This document shows positions 9,123 through 18,957 of a stretch of DNA of 51,856 nucleotides, piece after piece; position 1 is the stretch's first letter, and each line of letters begins with the position of its first letter. The notes beneath the pieces are model-generated. The model saw only the letters and a list, made by a program, of their open reading frames with translations, was not told the DNA's origin and searched no databases. A program made the translations under genes and the position numbers. The stretch is from an uncultured Ruminococcus sp. (GTDB lineage: Bacteria > Bacillota > Clostridia > Oscillospirales > Acutalibacteraceae): positions 1 to 51,856 of the forward strand of contig CACZYC010000012.1 of the NCBI GenBank assembly GCA_902785365.1. Direction: 5' to 3'.

Positions 9123-9154
9123 GATGTTAAAACTCATCAAAACAATATTAGCAC

Positions 9155-9212
9155 TTGACAGAAAACTGTATTAGTAGTATACTTTTGATATCATATGAAC
9201 AATTATTCATAT
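9155..9212 (+). promoter_or_regulatory. Promoter and ArsR/SmtB-type operator of the metal operon
   Basis: TTGACA (9155-9160), a 17-nt spacer and TATACT (9178-9183) form a near-consensus promoter. Ten bases further, 9193-9212 holds the inverted repeat ATATGAA-N6-TTCATAT with the inner core TGAACA-at-TATTCA. This closely resembles the SmtB/ZiaR/CzrA operator core. The operator covers the likely start of transcription. Confidence 0.85.
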
Positions 9213-9237
9213 GTTCAATTGTTTTTCGGAGGTTATT

Positions 9238-9534
9238 ATGACAGACAAAATTCCCGAATTGGAAGTACTATTTGAGCTTGCCGACCTGTTTAAAGTTTTT
9301 GGTGACTCTACCAGACTTCGTATTATGTATACACTGTTTGACGGAGAAAACTCTGTGGGCGCGATCGCCGAAAGCCTTAGTATGGAGCAAAGTACAATCT
9401 CCCATCAACTAAGAGTATTGAGAACAAATAAGCTTGTAAAGGTTCGTCGCGACGGCAAACAGATTTACTACAGCCTTGACGACGACCACGTCAAAAAGAT
9501 AATCGAAATGGGACTTGACCACGTTCTGGAATAA
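9238..9534 (+). CDS. ArsR/SmtB-family metal-sensing repressor
   Basis: A 98-residue winged-helix protein: LADLFKVFGDSTRLRIMYTLF is the ArsR-family helix 2-3 signature, then SVGAIAESLSMEQSTISHQLRVLRTNKLVKVRRDGKQIYYSL forms the recognition helix and wing. The C-terminal helix has D-x-H and H residues (DDDHVKKIIEMGLDH), the alpha-5 position used by zinc sensors such as CzrA/SmtB. No CVC motif of the Cd/As alpha-3 site is seen, so zinc-type sensing is favoured. I start at ATG 9238, after CGGAGG; the ORF could extend upstream but that would run over the operator. It is 11 nt upstream of the metal ATPase. Confidence 0.92.
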   Translation: MTDKIPELEVLFELADLFKVFGDSTRLRIMYTLFDGENSVGAIAESLSMEQSTISHQLRVLRTNKLVKVRRDGKQIYYSLDDDHVKKIIEMGLDHVLE

Positions 9535-9545
9535 AGGAGGGTATT

Positions 9546-11375
9546 ATGGCTTGTAATCATAAAAATGGTGAATGTCACGACCACAGTCACGAGCACGAAC
9601 ATCACAATGAAGACTCAAAGTTGAATATTCTATTACTTGTAATATCAATAGTTCTTGCGGTTACTGCTCTTGTGTTTGAGATATTGCACATAAGTGAAGT
9701 CGCTGTCGGAATTTTAGCGGGGACGGCGATTATACTCTCGGGATATGAGGTTTTTATGGAGGGCGCAAAATCAGTCATAAAGCTGAAAATCGATGAAACA
9801 ACACTTATGACTGTCGCGGTAATAGCCGCCTTTATTCTGGGTGAATTTGTCGAAGGCGCTATGGTAACAATACTATTCGGCATAGGTGAACTTCTTGAGG
9901 ATAAAGCCGTTGAAAACTCGCGGAAAAGCATTAAAAAGCTTGCGGATATTCAAGCGGATACCGCTAATGTAATTGTTGACGGAACGGAAAAAACCGTTGA
10001 ATCAAAAGACGTAATAGTCAACAGTGAAATAATAATAAAACCGCATGAGCGTGTTCCGCTCGATTGCATAGTGACAGAAGGTGCGGGCTACGCTGACGCA
10101 TCGGCGATTACAGGTGAAAGTGTACCGATCGCGTACAAAGAAGGCAGCGAACTGCTAAGCGGAATGATTAACGGTGAAAACCTTCTTAAAGCACGTACAA
10201 CCAAGGAATACAGCGAATCCACGGCAAACAGAATAATTAAACTTGTAGAAGAAGCAAGCGAGAGCAAGAGCAACAATGAAAAGCTTATTTCTCGTTTTGC
10301 TAAAATATACACTCCGATAGTTATGGTCATCGCGGTTTTGATTGCCTTTGTTCCCCCGATATTTTTCGGGAACCTGGCATCTTGGATTTACAGAGGACTT
10401 GTTTGTCTTGTTGCTTCATGTCCGTGCGCTATTGTTATTTCGATACCTCTCGCCTATTACTCAGGTATCGGAAAGGCTTCAAAAGCGGGTATTCTTATAA
10501 AGGGCGGAAAATACCTCGAAGCTCTCGCTAAAATTGATACAATGGTATTTGACAAGACAGGAACTTTAACAGAAGGAAAACTTGAAATAACAAATATAAT
10601 TCCTTTTAAAAATTATAGCAAAGATGATGTGCTGGCTTTAGCTGCAAGCGTGGAAAAGAACTCCTCCCACCCTATTGCCCGGGCAATAGTTGAAGCTTAT
10701 AAAGGTGAAACACTTAAAATGAGTGACTACAGCGAACAATCCGGCAAGGGTGTAAGCGCTGTATATGCAGGTAAGACTATTGAATGCCGCGCTTCGGATT
10801 CGGGCAAGAGCTCAAGTCTTATCTATGACGGAGAATGTATAGGTGAATTTGAGCTTAAAGACAAAACGCGTGACGAAGCCAAGAGTGTAATAGAAGCAAT
10901 AAAAAAACATACTGTTATGCTTACAGGTGATAACAAACAAAACGCCGAACAAATCGGCAAAGAGCTTAATATTGACGACATACACTATTCTCTTTTACCA
11001 CAGGATAAGCTAAGAATCGTAAGCGAGCTAAAAAACGAGGGTAAAACAGTCGCTTTCGCGGGTGACGGAATCAATGATGCCCCCGTTATCGCCGCTGCTG
11101 ATTGCGGATTTGCGATGGGGCTCGGCTCAGACGCAGCAATAAGCTCAGCAGACGCTGTTCTGAGTTCAGGTAACCTAAAAGCGTTACCTAACGCTTTTAA
11201 AATAGCTCAGAAAACAGTCAGAACAGCAAAGACAAATATTGTCTTGTCGCTATCAATTAAAGCTATTGTAATTATTTTAGCCGCGCTAGGATTCGCTCCC
11301 ATATGGTTAGGAGTGTTGTCCGATACGGGCATATGTATGCTTTGTGTACTATGGGCGGTAAGATTACTCAAATAA
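9546..11375 (+). CDS. Soft-metal (Zn/Cd/Pb type) P1B-ATPase exporter
   Basis: The 609-residue P-type ATPase shows actuator loop ITGES, transport motif CPC (SCPCAIVIS), phosphorylation motif FDKTGTLTEG, nucleotide-binding SSHPIARAI, and hinge GDGINDAP. TM8 has DTGICM, whose Asp fits the P1B-2 (ZntA/CadA) group. The N-terminus lacks the ferredoxin-like HMA domain found in most family members. It instead has a His-rich run (CHDHSHEHEHH) that can bind zinc. Together with the upstream ArsR-type sensor, this is a complete metal-efflux operon. Zinc or cadmium is the most likely substrate. Confidence 0.94.
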   Translation: MACNHKNGECHDHSHEHEHHNEDSKLNILLLVISIVLAVTALVFEILHISEVAVGILAGTAIILSGYEVFMEGAKSVIKLKIDETTLMTVAVIAAFILGEFVEGAMVTILFGIGELLEDKAVENSRKSIKKLADIQADTANVIVDGTEKTVESKDVIVNSEIIIKPHERVPLDCIVTEGAGYADASAITGESVPIAYKEGSELLSGMINGENLLKARTTKEYSESTANRIIKLVEEASESKSNNEKLISRFAKIYTPIVMVIAVLIAFVPPIFFGNLASWIYRGLVCLVASCPCAIVISIPLAYYSGIGKASKAGILIKGGKYLEALAKIDTMVFDKTGTLTEGKLEITNIIPFKNYSKDDVLALAASVEKNSSHPIARAIVEAYKGETLKMSDYSEQSGKGVSAVYAGKTIECRASDSGKSSSLIYDGECIGEFELKDKTRDEAKSVIEAIKKHTVMLTGDNKQNAEQIGKELNIDDIHYSLLPQDKLRIVSELKNEGKTVAFAGDGINDAPVIAAADCGFAMGLGSDAAISSADAVLSSGNLKALPNAFKIAQKTVRTAKTNIVLSLSIKAIVIILAALGFAPIWLGVLSDTGICMLCVLWAVRLLK

Positions 11376-11381
11376 TGCTGA

Positions 11382-11407
11382 AGGCTCGGTTTATCCGAGC
11401 CTTTTTT
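11382..11407 (+). terminator. Terminator after the metal ATPase
   Basis: An AGGCTCGG-tttat-CCGAGCCT hairpin followed by a T-run. Confidence 0.85.
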
Positions 11408-11420
11408 ATGCATAAAACTC

Positions 11421-11449
11421 TTTACTTTTCTCTTGATTTGTAATATAAT
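11421..11449 (+). promoter_or_regulatory. Promoter of ilvBNC
   Basis: TTTACT (11421-11426), a 17-nt spacer, and TATAAT (11444-11449). The leader to the ilvB start is only about 30 nt, so there is no room for a T-box or leader-peptide attenuator; control must be elsewhere. Confidence 0.65.
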
Positions 11450-11483
11450 GTATCTTAAGTATGAAAATAAGGGAGAAATTTGG

Positions 11484-13109
11484 ATGATAACCGGCGCAGA
11501 TATAATGGTTAAGTGCTTGCAGGCTGAAGGCGTTGATACCGTTTTCGGCTATCCCGGCGCGACTATTTGTCCGTTTTATGACGCAATATATGACTCGGAT
11601 GTACACCACGTTCTTGTTCGTCAGGAACAAAACGCCGCTCATGCCGCAAGCGGTTATGCCCGCGCGCGGATGAAACCGGGTGTGTGCGTCGCAACATCGG
11701 GTCCCGGGGCTACCAATCTTATAACAGGTATAGCCACAGCTCATATGGACTCTATCCCTATGGTGGCAATCACCGGTCAGGTTCGTTCCGATTTGCTCGG
11801 AAGCGACAGCTTCCAGGAAGCGGATATAACGGGTGCTTGCGAGCCTTTTACAAAGCATACATACCTTGTTAAAAAAACCGAGGATTTGCCCCGCGTGTTC
11901 AAAGAAGCTTTTCATATAGCCGCAACAGGCAGACCCGGTCCGGTGCTAATAGATATCCCTATGGATATTCAGTTAAACTCTGTTGAAAGCTTTGAATATC
12001 CCGATAAAGTTGACATAAGGGGATACAAACCTAACACCAAAGGTCATCTTGTACAGGTAAAACGCGCAGTTGAGCTTATTAACAAATCTAAAAGGCCGAT
12101 TATAGTATCCGGCGGCGGTGTGTTGAGCTCGGGCGCGAAATTAAAGCTTCAGAAATTTGCCGAGAATACTCAGATTCCTATTCTTTCCACCATGATGGGT
12201 ATCGGTGTAATGCCCAGCGACCATCCCCTGTACCTTGGTATGCTCGGCACTCACGGCAGACGTTGCGCTAACAAAGCCCTGCATGAAACCGACCTCGCCA
12301 TCGTATGCGGAGCAAGGCTCGGTGACAGAGCTATCGCTGCTCCCGACCAGATGGGCAACACTACTAAAATCATTCATATTGATATAGACCCCGCTGAAAT
12401 CGGCAAGAATGTAAAAGTTGATATCCCGATTGTAGGCGATATGAATAATGTTCTCAAAAACCTGATTGAGGAAATAGGCGATTACAAAGTCAGCAATGAA
12501 TGGGATGCTGAGGTCAAAGACCTTAAAGCTCATTACCAGAACAAGATTACGACCTTTGACGGTTACGTAGAGCCGAGAACGCTGATTGGCAACCTCAGCT
12601 CAATGTTGAAAGCAAAAGCTATCCTTTGCGCGGATGTTGGTCAGAATCAAATCTGGTGCGCCAATAACTTCCGTATTCGTGAGGGCAGGTTCTTCACAAC
12701 AGGCGGTATGGGCACTATGGGATATTCAATTCCCGCGGCTATCGGAGCCAAGCTCGGCCTCAAAAAACGTGACGTCGTTGTAGTATGCGGCGACGGAAGC
12801 TTTCAAATGGGTATGAACGAGCTGTCCACTATCGTTCAGGAAAACCTGAATATAAAAATTATCGTTATGCGAAATTACCGTCTCGGTATGGTAAGAGAGC
12901 TTCAGGATAATCATTACAATGCGCGACACGCGGCAACCATACTTAACGAGGAACCCGATATTGTTGCGCTTGCCAAGGCGTATGGAATTGACTCAGCTGA
13001 GGTCAGCTCCAACGAGGACGCCGAGAAATACATCAACAAGATTGTCGAGAGCGACAAGCCGTTTGTACTTGTTTGCCGCGTTCATCCCGACACTCCGTCG
13101 ATATTATAA
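11484..13109 (+). CDS. ilvB: Acetolactate synthase large subunit
   Basis: The 541-residue thiamine-diphosphate enzyme condenses pyruvate (or pyruvate with 2-oxobutyrate), the first shared step of valine, leucine and isoleucine synthesis. The N-terminal TPP domain contains FGYPGATICPFYDAIY and the catalytic Glu in RQEQNAAHAASGYARA. The central FAD/nucleotide-fold domain contains GARLGDR. The C-terminal pyrophosphate-binding region has GDGSFQMGMNEL and N(Y)RLGMVRE. I start at ATG 11484 behind GGGAGAAATTTGG; the longer frame from 11433 adds a non-conserved tail overlapping the promoter. Gene order ilvB-ilvN-ilvC is standard. Confidence 0.96.
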   Translation: MITGADIMVKCLQAEGVDTVFGYPGATICPFYDAIYDSDVHHVLVRQEQNAAHAASGYARARMKPGVCVATSGPGATNLITGIATAHMDSIPMVAITGQVRSDLLGSDSFQEADITGACEPFTKHTYLVKKTEDLPRVFKEAFHIAATGRPGPVLIDIPMDIQLNSVESFEYPDKVDIRGYKPNTKGHLVQVKRAVELINKSKRPIIVSGGGVLSSGAKLKLQKFAENTQIPILSTMMGIGVMPSDHPLYLGMLGTHGRRCANKALHETDLAIVCGARLGDRAIAAPDQMGNTTKIIHIDIDPAEIGKNVKVDIPIVGDMNNVLKNLIEEIGDYKVSNEWDAEVKDLKAHYQNKITTFDGYVEPRTLIGNLSSMLKAKAILCADVGQNQIWCANNFRIREGRFFTTGGMGTMGYSIPAAIGAKLGLKKRDVVVVCGDGSFQMGMNELSTIVQENLNIKIIVMRNYRLGMVRELQDNHYNARHAATILNEEPDIVALAKAYGIDSAEVSSNEDAEKYINKIVESDKPFVLVCRVHPDTPSIL

Positions 13110-13121
13110 GGAGGTCGTCGT

Positions 13122-13613
13122 ATGAAATATACATTATCAATTCTTGTTGAAAACCAGGCGGGTGTACTTTCCAAAATTTCCGGAATGTTCTCGCGCAGAG
13201 GTTTTAACATCGACTCACTCGCTGTCGGAACCACAAACGACCCCACAGTTTCACGAATTACTGTTGTTACCGACGGTGATGAACATATTGTTGAACAGAT
13301 TGAAAAACAGCTCAACAAGGTTATCCCTGTTATAAAGGTAAAGAGACTTATAGACGGAGAGTTCATCAGCCGTGAGCTGAGCTTAATTAAGGTTCACTGT
13401 CCCGCGGCAAAGCGTTTTGAAATAATCAAAATCGCAGAACTTAACCACGCCAATGTTGTGGATGTCTCTAACACAACTATTACGCTTGAGTACTGCGAAA
13501 CTTCGGAGAAAGTTACTACACTTCTTGACTTATTGAAGCCATACGGCATCAGAGAAATGGTACAAACAGGTATAGTGGCTATCGAAAAAGGCAAGACAGG
13601 ACTCAGAGTATAA
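13122..13613 (+). CDS. ilvN: Acetolactate synthase regulatory (small) subunit
   Basis: This 163-residue protein has an N-terminal ACT domain (KYTLSILVENQAGVLSKISGMFSRRGFNIDSL) and a C-terminal ALS-ss domain. It confers valine feedback inhibition on the large subunit by family. It has an AAGGAGG ribosome site immediately after ilvB, 12 nt away, so the two are co-expressed. Confidence 0.96.
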   Translation: MKYTLSILVENQAGVLSKISGMFSRRGFNIDSLAVGTTNDPTVSRITVVTDGDEHIVEQIEKQLNKVIPVIKVKRLIDGEFISRELSLIKVHCPAAKRFEIIKIAELNHANVVDVSNTTITLEYCETSEKVTTLLDLLKPYGIREMVQTGIVAIEKGKTGLRV

Positions 13614-13627
13614 CTATTCGCAATTAG

Positions 13628-14701
<1,074 letters not shown>

Positions 14702-14745
14702 GCAGTTATCAGTGGTCAGTATTCAGTTATTAATCTAAAATGCAT

Positions 14746-14781
14746 AAAAGGTCTGTTGCGTATTTTGCAACAGACCTTTTT
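14746..14781. terminator. Bidirectional terminator between ilvC and the convergent membrane gene
   Basis: AAAAGGTCTGTTGC/GCAACAGACCTTTT stem with T-run and matching A-run, so it can serve both convergent genes. Just before it, 14703-14733 carries a tcagt-type repeat. Confidence 0.85.
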
Positions 14782-14791
14782 ATCATTATTA

Positions 14792-15283
14792 TTACTTTTT
14801 TAGTTTTTTACGCTTGCTTTTACTCAGCTTTACGCCGTTTGGCCCTATGTATTCGGACTTATCAAAAGCGAGAATAAAAGCGAAAATCGTTGGCAAAAAG
14901 AAATAACCGATTTTAAAGCCTTTTTTCTTGCCAAAGGAATTACCGAGTTGGTCGGTTATCAAAATATGGATAATCAAATCGCCAACCAGAACTATAACAT
15001 TTATTATCCGAAACGCTATAATATCGGGCACGGTAAGACTCAAAACATTAAGAATCTTTCCGACAGCAACCAAACCGACATAAACCCAAAACCATATTTT
15101 ACTCAGGTCAATAATACGATATAAAATATAAACCCTGTAAAACGGTATAAACGCGTATTTACTGTTCTCTCCCGATTTTTTGAAAATATTCCAATGAATA
15201 ATCGCGTCGATAAAGAAGAAAATAACAGGAAGAATAAGATATTTTATCAAATTAAATACATAAAGCGGAATGATGTTTAGCAT
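14792..15283 (-). CDS. DUF5684-type multi-pass membrane protein
   Basis: The 163-residue protein has four likely membrane segments. It also has the 'F-I-P-F-Y-R-V-Y-I-L-Y-R-I' hallmark (AFIPFYRVYILYRI) and FGKKKGFKIGYFFLPTIF followed by FDKSEYIGPNG, which fit the DUF5684 signature seen near signal peptidases in Firmicutes. Function is unknown. The C-terminus is strongly basic (KLSKSKRKKLKK). Confidence 0.72.
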   Translation of the reverse strand: MLNIIPLYVFNLIKYLILPVIFFFIDAIIHWNIFKKSGENSKYAFIPFYRVYILYRIIDLSKIWFWVYVGLVAVGKILNVLSLTVPDIIAFRIINVIVLVGDLIIHILITDQLGNSFGKKKGFKIGYFFLPTIFAFILAFDKSEYIGPNGVKLSKSKRKKLKK

Positions 15284-15304
15284 AATTTCACTTCACCGAA
15301 ATTT

Positions 15305-15652
15305 TCATTTGTTTAATATCGAAACGCAAAACCGCTTTAAATTTTGAATATCGCTGTCAGCGGTTTCCCAAACTGTTTCAGTGTCAATATTACCATATTC
15401 ATGAGCAACAATATTTCTCATACCTCTTATTGCTTTCCACGGTATATTATTATTCTTATCCTTGAATTCATCCGATAGTTTGTTGGATAATTCTCCTATC
15501 TGCATTAAACAAAGCGACACAGAATTGCGGTATATAGGATTAGCGTCAAAAGCATCAAAAGAATGATTATACTCCTTATGAGCTAATTCAATTTCATCAC
15601 AATACTTTACAATCTTATTCAATAAGACTTTGTCACGTTCACGAAGCGGCAT
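15305..15652 (-). CDS. hepT: HepT-family toxin RNase (DUF86/HEPN)
   Basis: The 115-residue protein has the HEPN RNase signature R-x4-H-x-Y in RNIVAHEYG near residue 80, preceded by the ISEL-like helix (LCLMQIGELSNKLSDEF). In characterised pairs, HepT cleaves RNA and is neutralised when MntA adds AMP to the Tyr of the motif. Its start lies 14 nt inside the end of the mntA frame, so the antitoxin is translated first and the two are coupled. Confidence 0.88.
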   Translation of the reverse strand: MPLRERDKVLLNKIVKYCDEIELAHKEYNHSFDAFDANPIYRNSVSLCLMQIGELSNKLSDEFKDKNNNIPWKAIRGMRNIVAHEYGNIDTETVWETADSDIQNLKRFCVSILNK

Positions 15653-15944
15653 ACAAAAGTACCTCCTCGTCCTTTATACGATTAAGAAATTCTTTATCCA
15701 AACTTGCTGTTGTCAATAAATCAAGCTTTTTGTCAAATTTTTCTTCCAAATCACTATACATAGCTCCAAGCATTATAAGCCCCTTTAGCGTGCCTTTATC
15801 AATTCTAAAATCAAGGTCGCTGTTATCGGTAGCTTCACCTCTTGCGTAAGAGCCAAAAAGATATACTTTTTCAACGCCGTATTTTTCAGCTATAGGAGAA
15901 ACAATATTTTTAATTTCATTAATTGTGTAAATCTTGTCAGACAT
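15639..15944 (-). CDS. mntA: MntA-family nucleotidyltransferase antitoxin
   Basis: This 101-residue minimal nucleotidyltransferase has the active-site pattern GS-x10-DxD (GSYARGEATDNSDLDF) near residues 31-46. Its AACCTCC-type ribosome site precedes the start on the minus strand. By family it AMPylates HepT to silence it. The pair has no mobile-element genes beside it. Confidence 0.88.
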   Translation of the reverse strand: MSDKIYTINEIKNIVSPIAEKYGVEKVYLFGSYARGEATDNSDLDFRIDKGTLKGLIMLGAMYSDLEEKFDKKLDLLTTASLDKEFLNRIKDEEVLLYAAS

Positions 15945-16016
15945 ACTATTACCTCCTTTTATTTTAGTATAACATAAAAAAACAAATAATCAACATTTTT
16001 TAATTATTCCAAACTA

Positions 16017-16045
16017 TTGATTTTATCGAGTGTATATGTTAAAAT
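16017..16045 (+). promoter_or_regulatory. Promoter of the SRP RNA
   Basis: TTGATT (16017-16022), a 17-nt spacer, and TAAAAT (16040-16045), placing the start of transcription near 16052. Confidence 0.5.
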
Positions 16046-16070
16046 ATATTATACGTTGCAAACTGTTAGT

Positions 16071-16200
16071 TCGTTTGAATAAGTGAGCGGCAGGCCCTGC
16101 ACGATTGGGGTCTGTGAACCATGTCAGGCGGGGAACCGAGCAGCATTAAGCATCACCACCGATGCGATGCAGTAAGTCTGTCGTTCACTTATTTAAACGA
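16071..16200 (+). ncRNA. ffs: Signal recognition particle RNA
   Basis: The conserved SRP hairpin is visible: GTCAGG-cgg-GGAA-ccg-AGCAGC, the Ffh-binding motif, near 16120-16145. The ends (cgtttgaataagtgag near 16072 and cttatttaaacg near 16198) pair to form a stem of about 22 bp with a few G-U pairs. The total length of about 130 nt is longer than the E. coli 4.5S RNA. It lies directly upstream of dnaX, the common clostridial arrangement. Confidence 0.9.
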
Positions 16201-16234
16201 AAGCCGTAAGGCGTTACGGTTTGCATTTTTTTAT
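16200..16234 (+). terminator. Terminator after SRP RNA
   Basis: A CCGTAA-ggcg-TTACGG hairpin followed by a T-run. It separates the SRP RNA from the dnaX ribosome site. Confidence 0.75.
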
Positions 16235-16258
16235 AGTTAATAAAAAGGAGTGAGTGTT

Positions 16259-17989
16259 TTGTATCAGGTTCTTTACAGAAAATGGAGACCACAGAGTTTT
16301 GACGACGTTATCGGTCAACCTCAGGTTACTAAAACACTTAAAAACGCGCTGAAATCAGGCAGAATAAACCACGCATACCTTTTCACAGGTTCGCGTGGAA
16401 CAGGTAAAACAACCTGCGCCAAAATACTCGCCAAAGCGGTTAACTGTCTTGACCCTCACGACGGTGATCCCTGCGGTGTTTGTGAAAACTGTCAAGGTAT
16501 TGACGACGGAAGTATTCTGGACGTAGTAGAGATGGACGCGGCATCAAACAGGGGCATTGACGATATACGCGAAATTATTGACGAGGCCCAATTCCGTCCC
16601 GCGAGAGCTAAGTACCGCGTATATATCGTTGATGAGGTACATATGCTCACCGACCAGGCGTTTAACGCTTTACTCAAAATACTTGAGGAACCGCCTAAGC
16701 ATGTTATATTTATACTTGCCACCACAGAAGTTCATAAGCTTCTTCCCACAATTCTCTCCAGATGTCAGCGCTTTGATTTCCATCGTATTACGCCTGAGGA
16801 TATTGTTAAAAGGCTGGATTATGTTATTGAACAGGAAGGCGCTTCAATCACTGATGACGCGGCAAGGCTTATCGCGGCTTTATCCGACGGCGCTATGCGA
16901 GATGCCCTCTCCCTCACTGACAGATGTCTGAGCAATTCCGACAACATCACAATTGATATCGTTCGTGACGCCGCGGGACTTGTAAAGAAAGATTATCTTT
17001 TTGAGCTCGCCAACGCGTGTATAAATAAGAACACATCAAAAGCTCTTGAGATTATTAGCAGACTGCACTCCGAGAGCAAGGATATGGCACGGCTATGCGA
17101 CGAGCTTCTCGACCATTTCCGCAGTCTTATGATGATTAAAGCAACACGCCATCCGAGAGATATGATTGTAATGTCCGATGATGAATTTGAGGACGCTCAG
17201 CTGCAGAGTGATTATTTAACTCTCGCTGAAATTGTATATATAATGGATGTTCTGCAAAATGCCTTTAAGCGTATGGGCAAAGGAAACAGCAACAAAACCG
17301 AGCTTGAAATGGCTTTGGTACGATTGTCATCACCAGAGCTTGAAGGCACTAACGAAGCATTGACAGCCCGTGTGTCTGCCTTGGAAAAAGCGTTCAGATC
17401 CGGTATCGCGGTAAGAGCGGAACAAACCGAGGAAACGACAGTTGATGATATAACGGAAGACATAGAACAGCAAAACGAACCGGCAGAAACAAAAAATGAA
17501 GCTAAACCCATAAAAACTGAAGTTGAACCTGAACCGGAAACGGTTGTCGAGGAAGAACTTCCTCCCCCGCCTGAACCTGAGTTCCCGGCAGAACCTGTCG
17601 AAAAGTCGAAACAAGAGGCTAAACCCGTTCAGAAAAAAACGGTAAACATTGATGAGATTTACAACAATGCTAAACCGTTCAGACAGTGGCCTGAGGTTGT
17701 TGAGAATATCAGGAAATATTCAAAACCTGTTGGTTCGGCTTTTTCGGATGCTAATGCCTATGAAAGCGGCGATTATCTGCTGATTGAAACAAACAATAAT
17801 TTTGTTTTTGAATTTATGCAGGAGAAAACCCGCAAAGAAAGCATTCGAAAAGCAATACTTGAAATCACCGGCAAAACATATAAGCTAGGGCCATATAAAA
17901 AACCTGAACAAGAGGAGGTCAAGGATGACCCTCTCACAGGTTTAATAGCAAATTTAAAAGAAAACGGAATAGAAGTTAACGAAGAATAA
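16259..17989 (+). CDS. dnaX: DNA polymerase III subunit gamma/tau
   Basis: The clamp-loader ATPase (576 residues) shows YRKWRPQSFDDVIGQ at the start, Walker A GSRGTGKTTCAK, zinc Cys cluster CLDPHDGDPCGVCENC, Walker B VYIVDEVHML and sensor 1 ILATTEV. A helical domain III runs to about 365, then a Pro/Glu-rich linker (about 390-460) and a tau-type C-terminal domain. The start is TTG 16259, 8 nt from AAGGAG; the GTG at 16250 overlaps that site. An A7 run at 17633-17639 lies at the linker/C-terminal-domain boundary. Stops come within five codons in both other frames, so a shorter gamma-like product by slippage is possible. It is first in a dnaX-ybaB-recR operon. Confidence 0.95.
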   Translation: MYQVLYRKWRPQSFDDVIGQPQVTKTLKNALKSGRINHAYLFTGSRGTGKTTCAKILAKAVNCLDPHDGDPCGVCENCQGIDDGSILDVVEMDAASNRGIDDIREIIDEAQFRPARAKYRVYIVDEVHMLTDQAFNALLKILEEPPKHVIFILATTEVHKLLPTILSRCQRFDFHRITPEDIVKRLDYVIEQEGASITDDAARLIAALSDGAMRDALSLTDRCLSNSDNITIDIVRDAAGLVKKDYLFELANACINKNTSKALEIISRLHSESKDMARLCDELLDHFRSLMMIKATRHPRDMIVMSDDEFEDAQLQSDYLTLAEIVYIMDVLQNAFKRMGKGNSNKTELEMALVRLSSPELEGTNEALTARVSALEKAFRSGIAVRAEQTEETTVDDITEDIEQQNEPAETKNEAKPIKTEVEPEPETVVEEELPPPPEPEFPAEPVEKSKQEAKPVQKKTVNIDEIYNNAKPFRQWPEVVENIRKYSKPVGSAFSDANAYESGDYLLIETNNNFVFEFMQEKTRKESIRKAILEITGKTYKLGPYKKPEQEEVKDDPLTGLIANLKENGIEVNEE

Positions 17990-18004
17990 TAAGGAGGAAC
18001 AATT

Positions 18005-18355
18005 ATGAAAGCAAGATTACCTCAAGGTTACGGCGGCGGTGGCGGCGGCAACATGCAGCAAATTGCGCGTCAAGCTCAGAAAATGCAGGAAGCCATGGAA
18101 ACAGCCACAGTAGAACTTGAAGCTAAAGAGTACTCAGCAACAGCAGGCGGCGGTGCCGTAAAGGTTGTTGTAACCGGCAAGCTTGAAGTTAAATCAATAG
18201 ATATTGAACCCGAAGTTATCGACCCTGATGACGCGGAGATGCTCTCCGACCTCATTATGGCGGCGACTAACGAGGCTTTGAGAGCCGCTAATCAGGATAA
18301 GGAAGAAACTATGGGCGCGCTCTCAGGCGGTCTTAATATCCCTGGATTGTTTTAA
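18005..18355 (+). CDS. ybaB: YbaB/EbfC family nucleoid-associated protein
   Basis: The 116-residue protein has the typical glycine-rich start ([22 protein letters not shown]) and the core [29 protein letters not shown]. It is a small dimeric DNA-binding protein always found between dnaX and recR. The start is preceded by AAGGAGG, and recR begins 2 nt after its stop. Confidence 0.95.
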   Translation: MKARLPQGYGGGGGGNMQQIARQAQKMQEAMETATVELEAKEYSATAGGGAVKVVVTGKLEVKSIDIEPEVIDPDDAEMLSDLIMAATNEALRAANQDKEETMGALSGGLNIPGLF

Positions 18356-18357
18356 TT

Positions 18358-18957
18358 ATGGCAAATTATAATGTTGCTCCGCTTGAGAATCTTGTGGAGC
18401 AGTTTGAAAAGATGCCCGGTATCGGATACAAAACAGCGCAAAGACTTGCATATTATGTACTGAATATGTCAAAAACAGAAGCGGAAGCTTTTTCGACCGC
18501 TATTATTGAGGCGCACGAAAAAATACATTATTGCAGGATTTGCTGTAACCTGACAGACGACGAGCTGTGCCCTGTCTGCAAAAGCGAAAAACGCGACAAG
18601 GGCGTAATCTGTGTCGTGGAAACCCCGCGCGACGCTATGGCAATGGAAGCGACAGGCGAGTACAAAGGCGTGTATCACGTTTTACACGGCGCTATCTCCC
18701 CTCTCAATGATATCGGTCCCGATGATTTGAGCATTAAGGAGCTTCTGGCTCGGTTGAACAGTGATGTAACCGAGGTTATAATGGCTACTAACCCGACTGT
18801 TGAGGGCGATGCTACAGCTATGTATCTGTCACGTTTGTTAAAGCCTATGGGCGTTAAGGTGACGAGGCTCGCCTATGGTATACCAGTGGGCGGCGACCTT
18901 GAGTACGCGGATCAGGTTACACTTGCCCGCGCTTTGGAAGGCAGGAATGAACTTTGA
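18358..18957 (+). CDS. recR: Recombination protein RecR
   Basis: RecR works with RecF/RecO in gap repair. The 199-residue protein has the N-terminal helix-hairpin-helix ([18 protein letters not shown]), a C4 zinc module ([16 protein letters not shown]), a Toprim domain ([31 protein letters not shown]) and the C-terminal [18 protein letters not shown]. No strong ribosome site lies before it, so it probably relies on coupling to ybaB. Confidence 0.96.
   Translation: MANYNVAPLENLVEQFEKMPGIGYKTAQRLAYYVLNMSKTEAEAFSTAIIEAHEKIHYCRICCNLTDDELCPVCKSEKRDKGVICVVETPRDAMAMEATGEYKGVYHVLHGAISPLNDIGPDDLSIKELLARLNSDVTEVIMATNPTVEGDATAMYLSRLLKPMGVKVTRLAYGIPVGGDLEYADQVTLARALEGRNEL

Noticed and set aside
11433..11483. 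Extended N-terminus of ilvB
   Set aside because: It overlaps the promoter region and has no ribosome site; ATG 11484 has one.
17633..17639. Canonical -1 ribosomal frameshift heptamer in dnaX
   Set aside because: The A-run is not in X-XXY-YYZ phase; only the weaker slippage idea is kept.
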